From JAVBWO01 sp036677375 (lineage in GTDB: Bacteria > Bacillota > Dehalobacteriia > UBA4068 > UBA4997): a DNA stretch of 64,000 bases. This document shows positions 25,718 to 34,601 of this stretch, piece by piece. Position numbers and translations under genes: made by a program. The notes below the pieces were generated by a model. That model had not been told where the DNA came from, searched no databases, and saw only the letters and a list, made by a program, of their open reading frames with translations. The stretch spans positions 62,001 to 126,000 of the forward strand of contig JAVBWO010000012.1 in NCBI GenBank assembly GCA_036677375.1. Direction: 5' to 3'. The number at the start of each line of letters is the position of its first letter. Position 1 is the stretch's first letter.

Positions 25718-25743
25718 CGCCCGCAAGCGTATGCCTGCGGGCG
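25718..25743 (-). terminator. Terminator of the PAS-GGDEF gene
   Basis: CGCCCGCA (25718-25725) and TGCGGGCG (25736-25743) form an 8-bp stem. The minus-strand tail is TTTTTAG. It lies about 90 bp after the stop of the GGDEF gene. Confidence 0.75.
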
Positions 25744-25834
25744 CCCATCGACTATCGTATCACATTGCTGTCAAAAAAACACATGGGCGATGACGCATTT
25801 TGTGCGGCCAAAGCCGTAATATGTGATTGATCCG

Positions 25835-27388
25835 CTATTCCTGATAAATACAATAATCGTTTTTAACGCCGCCTTTGACCGTATACATGGCTTTATCGGC
25901 TTTTTTTAACAGGACCTCAATATTGTCGCCATCTCTGGGGAATACACTAAACCCAATGCTGGCCTGAATCCGCAGGGACCCTTCATCAAAATCATAATCT
26001 TTTTCAAAAATCGCTAAGATCTTATTTCCGATGTTCGCAATATCCGCATCTTTGTCAACATGCGGCAAGACAATGATGAACTCGTCTCCGCCCATTCTCG
26101 ATATGATATCCGATTTATACAATGCCCCCTGTAGCCTTTCAGCAACCTTGCAGAGGACACGATCCCCCACATCGTGTCCATACCGATCATTAATCATTTT
26201 AAAATTATCCAAATCCAAAAAAGCCACAACCAACCAATCGCCGCGTACTTTGGCGTACGCCAGCTCCTGTGAAAACAAGATCTGAAAATAATTGCGGTTG
26301 GGCAATCCTGTCAAATCGTCATGCAAGGCGGCATATTGAATGATCTCCTCCGCAAATTTTCTCTCGGTAATGTCATAAATCTGCAATAACCATCCGGTGG
26401 CGTTCTTATCGCGATTTTTGATTTGCATAAAGGAAATCTCATAGCAAGCGAAGGTTCCGCTGTTTTCAAAAGCCACTTCGTAAATTGCGTTTTTACCCTC
26501 TTGATAAATACGGATCAGATCGGGCAATGCACTCAGTTCCGTCTCGACAAAATGGCCGATCAGATGTCCGGAGGGAAGGTTCAGCATCTTTCTGGCGGCA
26601 GGGTTGATATCCAAAAACCGGCCTTCGTTATCCAATACGATCATCCCGGTTCTCATTTCCTGTATGATAATGGAATGGGCAATGGGGATCACATCAAATA
26701 AACGGTATCGGAAAATCCCCCAGGAAATAATGAGAGCCGATATGCCAAAGCATGGCGGCGTGATATCAATCTTAAAAGGGCTCAAACCTACGACATAAAG
26801 GGCATTCGCAAGTAAGGGCAATAAAAGCGCAATTACAAGGGATATGATTTGTTTCCGGTATAATGCCATTCTTTCTTTAAATGCATTGGCGAGATGCACC
26901 ATCGTCAAAATGACTATACTATAATTATAAAGCGCAAATAGCCAAAACACCGGGCCGTAAGTTTTACCAACCGTCGGGAAGGGCACGCTGAAATCCAAAT
27001 ATATATTTTGCCTGATCAGCCCATGCATATCATTGGTCCACACCATAATGTTGTTAGTCAGAGGAACCACCAAAAGCAATAAAAGCAACCAAGGCAAATG
27101 CAGCCAATTTTCATGCCCGGTAAATTGTAAAGTCAAATACAAATAGGCGACAGGCGTCAGCATAATCGGGAAATACTGCAGATTGGCCCAAATGATCTTG
27201 GTTGAAAGATCCAACGCCGCCATTTCAAAGCCCTGTGCGACAATCCAGATTTCAACCAGCGTCAATGTCAGTAAAAAATAGCGAGCGCCCAAAACAGAAT
27301 GGTTTTTCCAGGCAATAATCATTAAAGCAATCATCAAACAACTTAAACATAAGGATATCCACAAATAGGGAACAAATTGGTAATGAAT
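25835..27388 (-). CDS. Membrane PAS-GGDEF diguanylate cyclase, probable AUU start
   Basis: Makes cyclic di-GMP. Residues about 5-225 are the seven-helix histidine-kinase N-terminal region, 230-330 a PAS domain (VLDNEGRFLDINPAARKML), and 345-510 a GGDEF domain with intact SRMGGDEF and LDLDNFKMINDRYGHDVGD. No RxxD inhibitory site is seen before the active loop. The first standard start is TTG at 27364, without a ribosome site. The frame upstream encodes HYQFVPYL, which is the normal opening of this family, and an ATT at 27388 lies five bases after AGGTGAG. I therefore extend to 27388. The previous stop is a TGA three codons further up. Confidence 0.85.
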   Translation of the reverse strand: MHYQFVPYLWISLCLSCLMIALMIIAWKNHSVLGARYFLLTLTLVEIWIVAQGFEMAALDLSTKIIWANLQYFPIMLTPVAYLYLTLQFTGHENWLHLPWLLLLLLVVPLTNNIMVWTNDMHGLIRQNIYLDFSVPFPTVGKTYGPVFWLFALYNYSIVILTMVHLANAFKERMALYRKQIISLVIALLLPLLANALYVVGLSPFKIDITPPCFGISALIISWGIFRYRLFDVIPIAHSIIIQEMRTGMIVLDNEGRFLDINPAARKMLNLPSGHLIGHFVETELSALPDLIRIYQEGKNAIYEVAFENSGTFACYEISFMQIKNRDKNATGWLLQIYDITERKFAEEIIQYAALHDDLTGLPNRNYFQILFSQELAYAKVRGDWLVVAFLDLDNFKMINDRYGHDVGDRVLCKVAERLQGALYKSDIISRMGGDEFIIVLPHVDKDADIANIGNKILAIFEKDYDFDEGSLRIQASIGFSVFPRDGDNIEVLLKKADKAMYTVKGGVKNDYCIYQE

Positions 27389-27926
27389 CGCTACTCACCT
27401 ACTTTGCTTTTTCATCGGTTCACATATCAATATTTTCCGTCTAACATCTTTTGAAAGGCTGTCTTTCTGATGGAAGCAGCATGATTTATAAAAGCATTCC
27501 CTGATTCAACGGATATCTTAATAAAACTAGCATAAAATAGTTATATTATTCATAATACCACAATTTTCCTTTTTTTAAAGAAAATAATATAAAATTATAC
27601 GTAAATTTGCAGAAATGATTAAGTGTAAAACAAACAAAGATAAAGAAAGAAATAATGATAAAATGATGAAATGATGAAATCATTTCCTCCTGTGTATGAT
27701 GTTATGCTCACGCTGATTCCAACAACGACTTGCAAAACCATCTGGCTACTAATCATAAAAACAACAAATATCCAGTTTTTGGCATAATCGTTTCATTATG
27801 GGGCATAATTCAACAGAGAGAGAGGAGCGCTACGCTTTGTAAAAATGGTGCTAAAAGATCTTCCTTTTACAACAAAGCTCTGCTCCTCAAAGCATATACC
27901 TTAAGAAAAACAGATAGGAGCACAAT
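27389..27926. other. Intergenic region with AT-rich repeats and a long hairpin
   Basis: No credible gene. At 27652-27682 the unit ATGATGAA/ATGATAAA is repeated about four times. A long leader hairpin occupies 27822-27888 just before the activase operon. The rest is AT-rich and probably holds promoters for both flanking genes. Confidence 0.5.
27822..27888 (+). promoter_or_regulatory. Long hairpin in the leader of the dehydratase-activase operon
   Basis: GAGGAGC (27822-27828) pairs with GCTCCTC (27882-27888). Inside, CTTTGTAAAA pairs with TTTTAC(AA)CAAAG. No U tract follows, so it is not an ordinary terminator. It ends 39 nt before the start codon at 27927. A regulatory or mRNA-stabilising role is inferred. 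Confidence 0.5.
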
Positions 27927-28838
27927 ATGAAAATCGGCTTGCCGCAAGGCCTGTTATTCTCTAAATATCACATCTTTGCCGAAACCTTTTTGCAGGAAAT
28001 GGGAGCGGATATCGTTGTTTCACCTAATACCAATAAGCGGATACTGGACGAAGGCGTGCGCTACTGTGTGGATGAAGCCTGCCTGCCCATGAAGGTTTTT
28101 CACGGCCACGTGTCATGGCTGAAAGACAGATGTGACGCCATGCTGATCCCCCGCATGATCGGAATCAAAGAAAAGGAATATATCTGTCCCATGTTTTGCG
28201 GATTAATCGAAATGGTATCCAATAATATCCCGCAGCTGCCCGATCTTATCGATACGCCTATTTATTCCCTTGAAACGAACAGGCTGTCGCAATGGGCTAA
28301 AAAAGCAGGCTGTGCCGTTACAAAAGATGAAAACAGAATCGCAGCGGCCCTGACCGAAGCTTTGCATAGATATGAGGATACGGAAACTGGCTTTCATGAT
28401 GAAGGATATCTTTTTAAAGTAGGCCTGATCGGACATGCTTATAATATTTTTGACGGCTTCATCAATATGGATCTGAAAAATAAACTAAACGAACGGGGCA
28501 TTGGCGTCATCACCTCCGAATCGATTGACCGAGAATCCATCGCGGGAGAGGTCAAAACCTTATTTAAAAAACCTTTTTGGACCTTTGCCGCCGATTATTA
28601 CGGGACTGCCCTTGCCATTTATAAAAACGCCAAAGCCGACGGCATCATTTATCTTTCTTCGTTTTCCTGCGGCATTGATTCGGTTGTTACCGAACTAATC
28701 AAAAACGAAATCGGGGATTTCCCTTTCATGGTTTTAAAACTGGACGAACACACCGGCGAGGCAGGATTTGATACCAGAATCGAAGCCTTTGCCGATATGC
28801 TGAAAAGGAGATGTGGAATTGATCGTAACCTTTCCTAA
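27927..28838 (+). CDS. 2-hydroxyacyl-CoA dehydratase activase-related protein (DUF2229-like)
   Basis: A 303-residue protein that begins MKIGLPQGLLFSKYHIFAET and contains RYCVDEACLPMK and EYICPMFCGL. These are cysteine motifs of the CoA-substrate-specific activase-related family, homologous to the dehydratase subunits. Family knowledge suggests an iron-sulfur protein; the substrate is unknown. The start follows ATAGGAGCACAAT. It is the first gene of a three-gene plus-strand operon and overlaps the second by 26 nt. Confidence 0.82.
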   Translation: MKIGLPQGLLFSKYHIFAETFLQEMGADIVVSPNTNKRILDEGVRYCVDEACLPMKVFHGHVSWLKDRCDAMLIPRMIGIKEKEYICPMFCGLIEMVSNNIPQLPDLIDTPIYSLETNRLSQWAKKAGCAVTKDENRIAAALTEALHRYEDTETGFHDEGYLFKVGLIGHAYNIFDGFINMDLKNKLNERGIGVITSESIDRESIAGEVKTLFKKPFWTFAADYYGTALAIYKNAKADGIIYLSSFSCGIDSVVTELIKNEIGDFPFMVLKLDEHTGEAGFDTRIEAFADMLKRRCGIDRNLS

Positions 28839-29952
28839 TATGGGCAATGTTGCCATAGCGGCGCGGGCGCTGTGCCAGGCCATGCAGATCCCTTATGTCA
28901 TGCCGGAAAAAAATAATAAGAAGACATTGCAGCTGGGCTCCTATTATTCACCGGAGGAAATCTGCCTCCCCTTCAAATTGATGCTGGGAAATTTCATTGA
29001 GAGTATCGAAAAGGGCGCCGATACCATCTTGACAACCGGGAGCTGCGGACCGTGCCGGTTTGGGGAATATTGCGAGATACAAATGAAGATCTTAAAAAAA
29101 ATGGGCTATGGCGATCTGGAGTTTATTGTTGTAGATTTTTCCTCAGAAATCGGTCTGGAAGAATTAAAACGCCGGATCGGTAAAATGGCCGCGGCCAGTC
29201 CCGCAGGAACCCTGGAACAAATCAAGGCGTTGCAGACCGCTTATAAAGTGGTGCAATTATGTGATAAAATCGACGCCAGAGCTTATGAACTGGCCGGTTA
29301 CGAAGCAAACCCGGGAGAATGCCGGCATATCCTTAATGAGTATAAAGCCAAAGTGCTGCAATGCCAAAACCCTGAGGCCACCATCAAACTTTTAAATTCC
29401 TATCACAAGAAGTTGGGCGGCATTAAAATCGATAAAAAGAAAGACCCGGTCAAAATAGCGATTATCGGTGAGATATTTACCGTAATTGACCCTTTCTCCA
29501 ACTTTTATATCGAAGAGAAACTAATGGAATACGGCGTTTCAACCAAGCGGCTCCTTTCACCTAGCTGGTGGGTTAAAGACCTGATGTTAAAGCCTCTAAA
29601 GCTCAATTCCCGAGACATTAACAGCGCGGCAAAAAAATACCTGCCCTATAGCGTGGGCGGGCACGGCAAAGAATGTATTGGCGAGGCGGCGCTGGCCAAA
29701 GATCACGGCATGGACGGCGCCATTCAGATTTTCCCCCTGGGCTGCATGCCGGAAGTGGTGGCTAAATCCATTCTGCCCACGATACAAAAGGACAAGGATT
29801 TTCCCATTATGACACTGATCGTTGATGAAGTTGCCGGCGAGGCCGGATATATCACAAGGGTGGAAGCTTTTTTAGATATGCTGATCAGCCGGAAAAGACA
29901 GCGTGAGACCACAAAGTCAAGCCGCTTTTTCCCCGATCTGCGGCGGGTTTAG
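28813..29952 (+). CDS. 2-hydroxyacyl-CoA dehydratase D-component-like protein
   Basis: A 379-residue protein with cysteine motifs TGSCGPCRFGEYCEIQ (residues about 75-90), PEEICLPFKLMLG, and FPLGCMPEVVAKSI. It is related to the large DUF2229-type activase proteins, where the two halves (this and the previous gene) are often fused to the ATPase domain. The GTG at 28813 follows AAAAGGAGAT and lies inside the preceding gene, so translation is coupled. It may bind an iron-sulfur cluster together with its neighbours. Confidence 0.82.
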   Translation: MELIVTFPNMGNVAIAARALCQAMQIPYVMPEKNNKKTLQLGSYYSPEEICLPFKLMLGNFIESIEKGADTILTTGSCGPCRFGEYCEIQMKILKKMGYGDLEFIVVDFSSEIGLEELKRRIGKMAAASPAGTLEQIKALQTAYKVVQLCDKIDARAYELAGYEANPGECRHILNEYKAKVLQCQNPEATIKLLNSYHKKLGGIKIDKKKDPVKIAIIGEIFTVIDPFSNFYIEEKLMEYGVSTKRLLSPSWWVKDLMLKPLKLNSRDINSAAKKYLPYSVGGHGKECIGEAALAKDHGMDGAIQIFPLGCMPEVVAKSILPTIQKDKDFPIMTLIVDEVAGEAGYITRVEAFLDMLISRKRQRETTKSSRFFPDLRRV

Positions 29953-30026
29953 GACAAAAGCGTCCAAAGTATTGCGCATATCCCAAAATCAAAAATTAGA
30001 AATCATAATAGAAAGGAATCATATTC

Positions 30027-31013
30027 TTGAAAGAAAACTATTATTTAGGCGTAGATGTTGGTTCCGTCAGTACAAATCTGGTGGTTATGGATCGAGACTG
30101 CTCGATTGTGGAAAAGCTTTATTTGAAAACCAGCGGGCATCCGGTAGACACCTTGAAAAACGGGCTTAAAATCCTTGCCGGACAGTTCGGAAGCAATATT
30201 GGAATCAAGGCGGCAGGAGCAACCGGCAGCGGCAGGCAGCTGGCCGGTATGCTTATCGGCGCGGACGTCATTAAAAATGAGATCACTGCCCATGCCATCG
30301 CAGCTCACGTCGCCGAACCCAAAGTACGAACCATTTTAGAAATCGGCGGTCAGGATTCTAAGATTATTTTTTTGAAAAACGGTATTGTGTATGATTTTGC
30401 CATGAATACAGTTTGCGCTGCCGGTACCGGCTCCTTTCTGGACAGGCAGGCCTCCCGTCTTGAGATTCCCATTGAAGAGTTCGGGGGATATGCTCTCCGG
30501 GCGCAGAATCCGGTGCGCATCGCGGGGCGCTGCGCCGTGTTCGCCGAATCGGATATGATCCATAAACAGCAGACCGGGCATTGCAATGAGGATATCATCG
30601 CCGGACTTTGCGAAGCGTTGGTGCGCAATTACCTTAACAACCTGGCAAAAGGCAAGGAGATCAGTGAACAAATCGTATTTCAAGGAGGCGTGGCCGCCAA
30701 CATTGGCATTGTGGCGGCATTCGAAAAAATACTGAACAAGAAAATCGTCATTCCTCCTTATTATGATGTGATGGGCGCATATGGCGCCGCTATTCTCGCC
30801 AAAGAAGAAATCGAGAAAGCGGGTAAAAAAACTAGCTTTTGCGGATTCGAAAGCATTTATGACGATTTCACCGTAAAAAGTATGGAATGTAAAGATTGTC
30901 CCAATATGTGCGAAGTCATCAAAATCATTTTAAACAACGAGACAAAAGCATGCTGGGGCGACCGCTGCGGTAAATGGAGCGCGCTTTCCAACAAAGCCTG
31001 CATCAATTCTTGA
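30027..31013 (+). CDS. BadF/BadG/BcrA/BcrD-type ATPase, dehydratase activator
   Basis: An ASKHA-fold ATPase that injects an electron into a 2-hydroxyacyl-CoA dehydratase-type partner at the cost of ATP. Motifs: GVDVGSVSTNLVVMD (phosphate 1), GATGSGRQLAG, EIGGQDSKIIFL (phosphate 2), NTVCAAGTGSFLD and GRCAVFAESDMIHKQQ (the two cysteines that hold the shared [4Fe-4S] cluster), and QGGVAAN (adenosine). The extra cysteine-rich end (CKDCPNMC ... CWGDRCGKW) exceeds the usual activator length of about 260. TTG start at 30027 after GAAAGGAATC. No dehydratase alpha/beta pair lies nearby. Confidence 0.9.
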   Translation: MKENYYLGVDVGSVSTNLVVMDRDCSIVEKLYLKTSGHPVDTLKNGLKILAGQFGSNIGIKAAGATGSGRQLAGMLIGADVIKNEITAHAIAAHVAEPKVRTILEIGGQDSKIIFLKNGIVYDFAMNTVCAAGTGSFLDRQASRLEIPIEEFGGYALRAQNPVRIAGRCAVFAESDMIHKQQTGHCNEDIIAGLCEALVRNYLNNLAKGKEISEQIVFQGGVAANIGIVAAFEKILNKKIVIPPYYDVMGAYGAAILAKEEIEKAGKKTSFCGFESIYDDFTVKSMECKDCPNMCEVIKIILNNETKACWGDRCGKWSALSNKACINS

Positions 31014-31465
31014 TCTCAATCTCAAATATCACCCAAGCTTTCTTGATACGACCTGAAAACCAGCGAAGAACAAGACCGAAAAGGTTGGGTTGATCAGATG
31101 GTTGGTCAAGGCACCCGGTTTGATATAGCGGACATCTCCGCTGATCCGGCCCTTACAATTTATCTGCTCCTTTTATACCAAACTGAGTTTACACAAATTC
31201 CGGAATCCCCTTCGTCTCCGCTGCGCTCCGTCACCTTTTTACTCACCTTCGCCCGTAAGACAGATTCGATATCCAAGTTAGAAAAGTCATCGATACACAA
31301 AAAGTCCGCCGTAATGAAGTGATCCCAAAAGCTAGACATGTAATAAAAATGTCTAAGAAAAAGGAGGCACTTCATGAAGGCGGACTTTTTTATTTCAACA
31401 GCAATCGTTTGATCTTAAACTTATCCGGATTTTATTAGCCCAAACATCCCTTCCAAAAATGTCCA
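31014..31465. other. Non-coding stretch, likely mobile-element debris
   Basis: No intact gene. The minus strand is open for 71 codons (31375-31160) but the product resembles nothing I know. A GTTTACACAAA stretch and a long inverted repeat (31299-31391) suggest decayed insertion-sequence material. I cannot assign a family. Confidence 0.35.
31299..31391. repeat. Nested long inverted repeat
   Basis: Outer arms of 23 bases (31299-31321 and 31367-31389) match except at two positions. Inside them TAGACAT and ATGTCTA form a second stem. The plus-strand end runs into CTTTTTTAT, so the structure could terminate transcription. Arm length and nesting also fit a decayed transposon end or MITE. Confidence 0.6.
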
Positions 31466-33370
31466 TTAACTTTTTTTCAATTTAAACCTGGATACTTGCT
31501 CCTTCAAAAGCTCAGCTTGCGAAGAAAGCTCTTCACTAGCCGCGGCGCTTTCTTCGGAGGTAGCAGAGTTCGTCTGCACCACTTGAGAAATTTGGACAAT
31601 ACCTTGATCGATTCCTTGAATTTCTGCCGCCTGTACATTGGAAGCATCCGCGATACCGTTAATGATTTCAGAAACGCCGGCAATTTCTTTCACAATCTTA
31701 TAAAGCGCCGCGGCAGTCTCATTGGCAAGCTTTGTGCCGCCGTTTACTTTATTAATAGAACCTTCAATCAGCTCCGTTGTCTCTTTGGCGGCATTAGCCG
31801 ATCTTGCCGCCAAATTACGCACCTCGTCTGCGACTACGGCAAAGCCTTTGCCGTGCTGTCCGGCTCTTGCGGCTTCAACCGCAGCATTCAGTGCCAGGAT
31901 ATTGGTCTGGAAAGCGATATCGTCAATCACTTTAATGATCTTTGAGATATTATTGGAAGCCACGTTGATTTCATCCATGGCTGTCAACATGTCTTTCATT
32001 TGGTTATTTCCCAATTCAGCGCTTGATTTCACCGTATCCACAATCGTCTTGGCTTTGTTGGCGTTTTCAGCATTTGATATTGTCTCGGAAGAAACTTCTT
32101 CGATAGAAGCGGTTAGCTCTTCAATGGAGCTGGCCTGTTCGGTTGCTCCCTGGGAGAGTAAAACACTTGATTGGGAAACCTGCTTGGAGCCTGCGGCTAC
32201 CTGATCGGAAGCGGCGGTGATATTCGACAGCACCTCATTCAGTTCTGCCGTCAGCCTATTAAAGGATTCTGCCAGGTCACCGATTTCATCTTTTCGTTTT
32301 AGGAAGGTATCCGGAATATCCAAGGTAAAATCACCTTTTGCCATGATATCGGCATGCTCAGCCGCCATTTTAATCGGTTTGGAGATCCGCATTCCCAGCA
32401 CAAATGCCACCAGAGATGATAAGATTGCTCCGATGACAACGGCTATGATAATAAAAACCCGAAGACTTTTCACCTTGCTTAGCGCTTCATCTTGCGGCGC
32501 TACTATCGCCAAAGTATTCCCGTTGGAAAGCTTCGAATAGCCAATCAACTTGTTTTGGCCGCTAACATCAATGCTTGTGATTCCTTGATTGGAAGAAGAC
32601 ATCAGAGAAGAAAGGCTCTTCCACTTTCCGTCTTCAACCGTTTTTAAATTGTCTTCTTGGGTGTATTTCGGGTGTGCCAAGAAATCCCAGTTGGGATTAA
32701 CCAAAAACGCATAGCCCGTATCATACACTTTTATATCCAATATTCCTTTTTGAAAGCTTGTAAAATCAATATCCATGCCCACAACGCCGATCAATGTATC
32801 CTCGATGTATATGGGGGCGCTATAGGTTACCATGTTTATTTGCAGATTCGCGTCCACATATGGGTCACTCCATACCCCTGCCTTGGCATTCGCCGGACCG
32901 TAATACCAAGCCATATCGCTGGAATCAGGATCAAACTGATCCTTTACAAGAAAATTATTCAACTGGAACTGCCCATCAATCAGGGTATGTATGCTCTGAT
33001 ATAAATCACCGGTAAGATTGGGATTGAATACAATATAGGCATTCATGATCTGTTCGTTACCCATTGCAGCCTGTTGCACCACAGGGCCTATAAAGTCGGT
33101 ATAGTTTCTTAAATAATTGGTATCCCTCATCTGGCTCGTGTCGATGGTACCAACCACCGAATTTACGATCCCGAACACTGCGCCTTGAACTTGTTCCAGC
33201 ATAATATCCTGACTATCAGCTTGGTTGAGCGACATGTAAAGCAGATTATCCATAGCCTGCTCCTCGGTGTTCTTGGTGCTCTGCGCCAGGCAAAACATAC
33301 CTATCGCCACACCGGATACCACACTGCAAATTGCAATGGCTAAGATAATCGTATAACTGATCTTTTTCAT
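31466..33370 (-). CDS. Methyl-accepting chemotaxis protein with dCache sensor
   Basis: A 634-residue chemoreceptor. Membrane helix 1 at about 7-29, an extracytoplasmic dCache-type domain about 35-275 (WYYGPANAKAGVWSDPYVDANLQINMVTYSAPIY), membrane helix 2 at about 285-307, HAMP, then the signalling domain whose hairpin tip reads DIAFQTNILALNAAVEAARAGQHGKGFAVVADEVRNLA. These proteins steer CheA. No che genes lie nearby, so it is an orphan receptor. The start at 33370 follows TAGGAGGATTTATCT. Confidence 0.93.
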   Translation of the reverse strand: MKKISYTIILAIAICSVVSGVAIGMFCLAQSTKNTEEQAMDNLLYMSLNQADSQDIMLEQVQGAVFGIVNSVVGTIDTSQMRDTNYLRNYTDFIGPVVQQAAMGNEQIMNAYIVFNPNLTGDLYQSIHTLIDGQFQLNNFLVKDQFDPDSSDMAWYYGPANAKAGVWSDPYVDANLQINMVTYSAPIYIEDTLIGVVGMDIDFTSFQKGILDIKVYDTGYAFLVNPNWDFLAHPKYTQEDNLKTVEDGKWKSLSSLMSSSNQGITSIDVSGQNKLIGYSKLSNGNTLAIVAPQDEALSKVKSLRVFIIIAVVIGAILSSLVAFVLGMRISKPIKMAAEHADIMAKGDFTLDIPDTFLKRKDEIGDLAESFNRLTAELNEVLSNITAASDQVAAGSKQVSQSSVLLSQGATEQASSIEELTASIEEVSSETISNAENANKAKTIVDTVKSSAELGNNQMKDMLTAMDEINVASNNISKIIKVIDDIAFQTNILALNAAVEAARAGQHGKGFAVVADEVRNLAARSANAAKETTELIEGSINKVNGGTKLANETAAALYKIVKEIAGVSEIINGIADASNVQAAEIQGIDQGIVQISQVVQTNSATSEESAAASEELSSQAELLKEQVSRFKLKKS

Positions 33371-33415
33371 AGATAAATCCTCCTAAAGTAAGATAGTTTC
33401 TAAAAATTATTCGGG

Positions 33416-33578
33416 CTAGTACACTATAACATTAAATTTGTAATATAGCGGCGAGAATGTTTTGCGCAAGACAAAGCGGAGGATTGCGGAATCCTTTATG
33501 TATTCTGATTGACGACTCGCAGCATTGCACAAAACAGACCGCCGATATGCACAAGGATTTGGTGTTACAGTATACGAT
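33416..33578 (+). mobile_element. Miniature inverted-repeat element, copy 2 (about 163 bp)
   Basis: Begins CTAGTACACTATAACA and ends TGTTACAGTATACGAT, an imperfect inverted copy. The interior is nearly collinear with the copy at 22846-23004 read on the opposite strand. The right terminus has decayed more. It lies just upstream of the chemoreceptor gene start. It holds no reading frame. Confidence 0.8.
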
Positions 33579-33723
33579 GATGACAGCATTGAAATTGTTC
33601 AATTCAGTGTGCTAAACTCGTAATTTAGCCCAGAGGCACTGGCTCTTATCTATCGAAAGGGTAAGGCAATACTGAAGGCAACCCGAGTTAGCTGATAGAG
33701 TTCCGCCAACGATCGTTAGAAAA

Positions 33724-33885
33724 TCACTTCCCTGGTGGTAATAATGTAATATCAGATCCCATTGTCAGTAAATCCGACAATACGCTGAATGTTTTCATGG
33801 CCGTTCCGCTAGTAGCAGCCGACCCAGGTATCATTGGTGTTCTGGTTGCTGATTTAAGACTTTCTGATTTCATTTTTCTTTTCAT
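33724..33885 (-). CDS. Orphan 53-residue ORF with strong ribosome binding site
   Basis: Start ATG at 33885 follows CGGGAGGACTAGTAG. It encodes MKRKMKSESLKSATRTPMIP, then a Ser/Thr/Gly-rich middle and an end reading SVLSDLLTMGSDITLLPPGK. There is no signal peptide or membrane helix and I recognise no family. About 220 bp upstream is a good sigma-A promoter (34105-34133). It is alone in a 1.2 kb stretch without other genes. A basic leader followed by a small Ser/Thr core would be compatible with a modified peptide precursor, but no modifying enzyme is nearby. Confidence 0.45.
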   Translation of the reverse strand: MKRKMKSESLKSATRTPMIPGSAATSGTAMKTFSVLSDLLTMGSDITLLPPGK

Positions 33886-34104
33886 CTACTAGTCCTCCCG
33901 TTTTGCTATTCTGTTTCATTATTTGGTTTTTCTTTTATGTTACAGGGATTAATTCTTTTCTGATCAGTTTCTTATCTTCCGTTTATTTTCTTTTTTCGAT
34001 ATTTAGTCTTCTTTTATCATTGGTAACAGGAACATATTTCCTGTTTTTCGGGCTTTAAAATACTCCTTTCCATTGCAAAACCGAACTTGATATCCTTGTT
34101 TGCA

Positions 34105-34133
34105 GTTATCTTATTATTTGGAAATTATGTCAA
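34105..34133 (-). promoter_or_regulatory. Sigma-A-type promoter
   Basis: TTGACA (34133-34128), 17 bases, then GATAAC (34110-34105) on the minus strand, pointing to the 53-codon ORF. Between them and the ORF a hairpin could attenuate transcription. Confidence 0.5.
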
Positions 34134-34357
34134 TTTTTTCCTTTCCATTAAAGATATTCGACGAAAACAAACAAATATGTAGGGCATATCATAATTTTCA
34201 GCTTTCAAGTCTTTTATCACAAAGATAAAGTCAGGCAAATAATATTGACTCAATCACCTCAACCGGAGGCCGGTCATCAAAGACATGATACTTATAGTTT
34301 TAGGAACGAATTTGATTTTAGTTAAGTGCTTTTTATGATATCTTTTACTTCATATTT

Positions 34358-34395
34358 CAATCAAAAAGCCCGCCTTTTAGCGGGCTTTTTGATTG
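34358..34395. terminator. Perfect bidirectional terminator
   Basis: Arms of 16 bases (CAATCAAAAAGCCCGC at 34358-34373 and its exact complement at 34380-34395) with a CTTTTA loop. The arm itself carries the U tract in both directions. Confidence 0.85.
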
Positions 34396-34579
34396 AGGGA
34401 TTTGATATCTATCTACTGTCAAGTCAGGTCTAATATAAATTTGCTGTTTCTACTCATTTAACTATTAGCTTAATAATATTATTCTATTTGTTATAAAAAG
34501 AAACTGAATTAATTCTAAAATAGATCGACATTGCATGCACTATCATTGGTGATATCACCGTCTTAAACGCAACGCAAAA

Positions 34580-34601
34580 AAGAGCAAGCATGCTTGCTCT
34601 T
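34580..34601 (-). terminator. Terminator of the DUF6125-like gene
   Basis: A perfect palindrome with 11-base arms (AAGAGCAAGCA / TGCTTGCTCTT). On the minus strand it ends in CTTTTTTGCG. It lies 15 bp after the stop of the gene at 34617. Confidence 0.8.

Noticed and set aside
27845..27904. Leader peptide (MVLKDLPFTTKLCSSKHIP) inside the activase leader hairpin
   Set aside because: The start has no ribosome site and no run of regulatory codons. The hairpin itself is the stronger signal.
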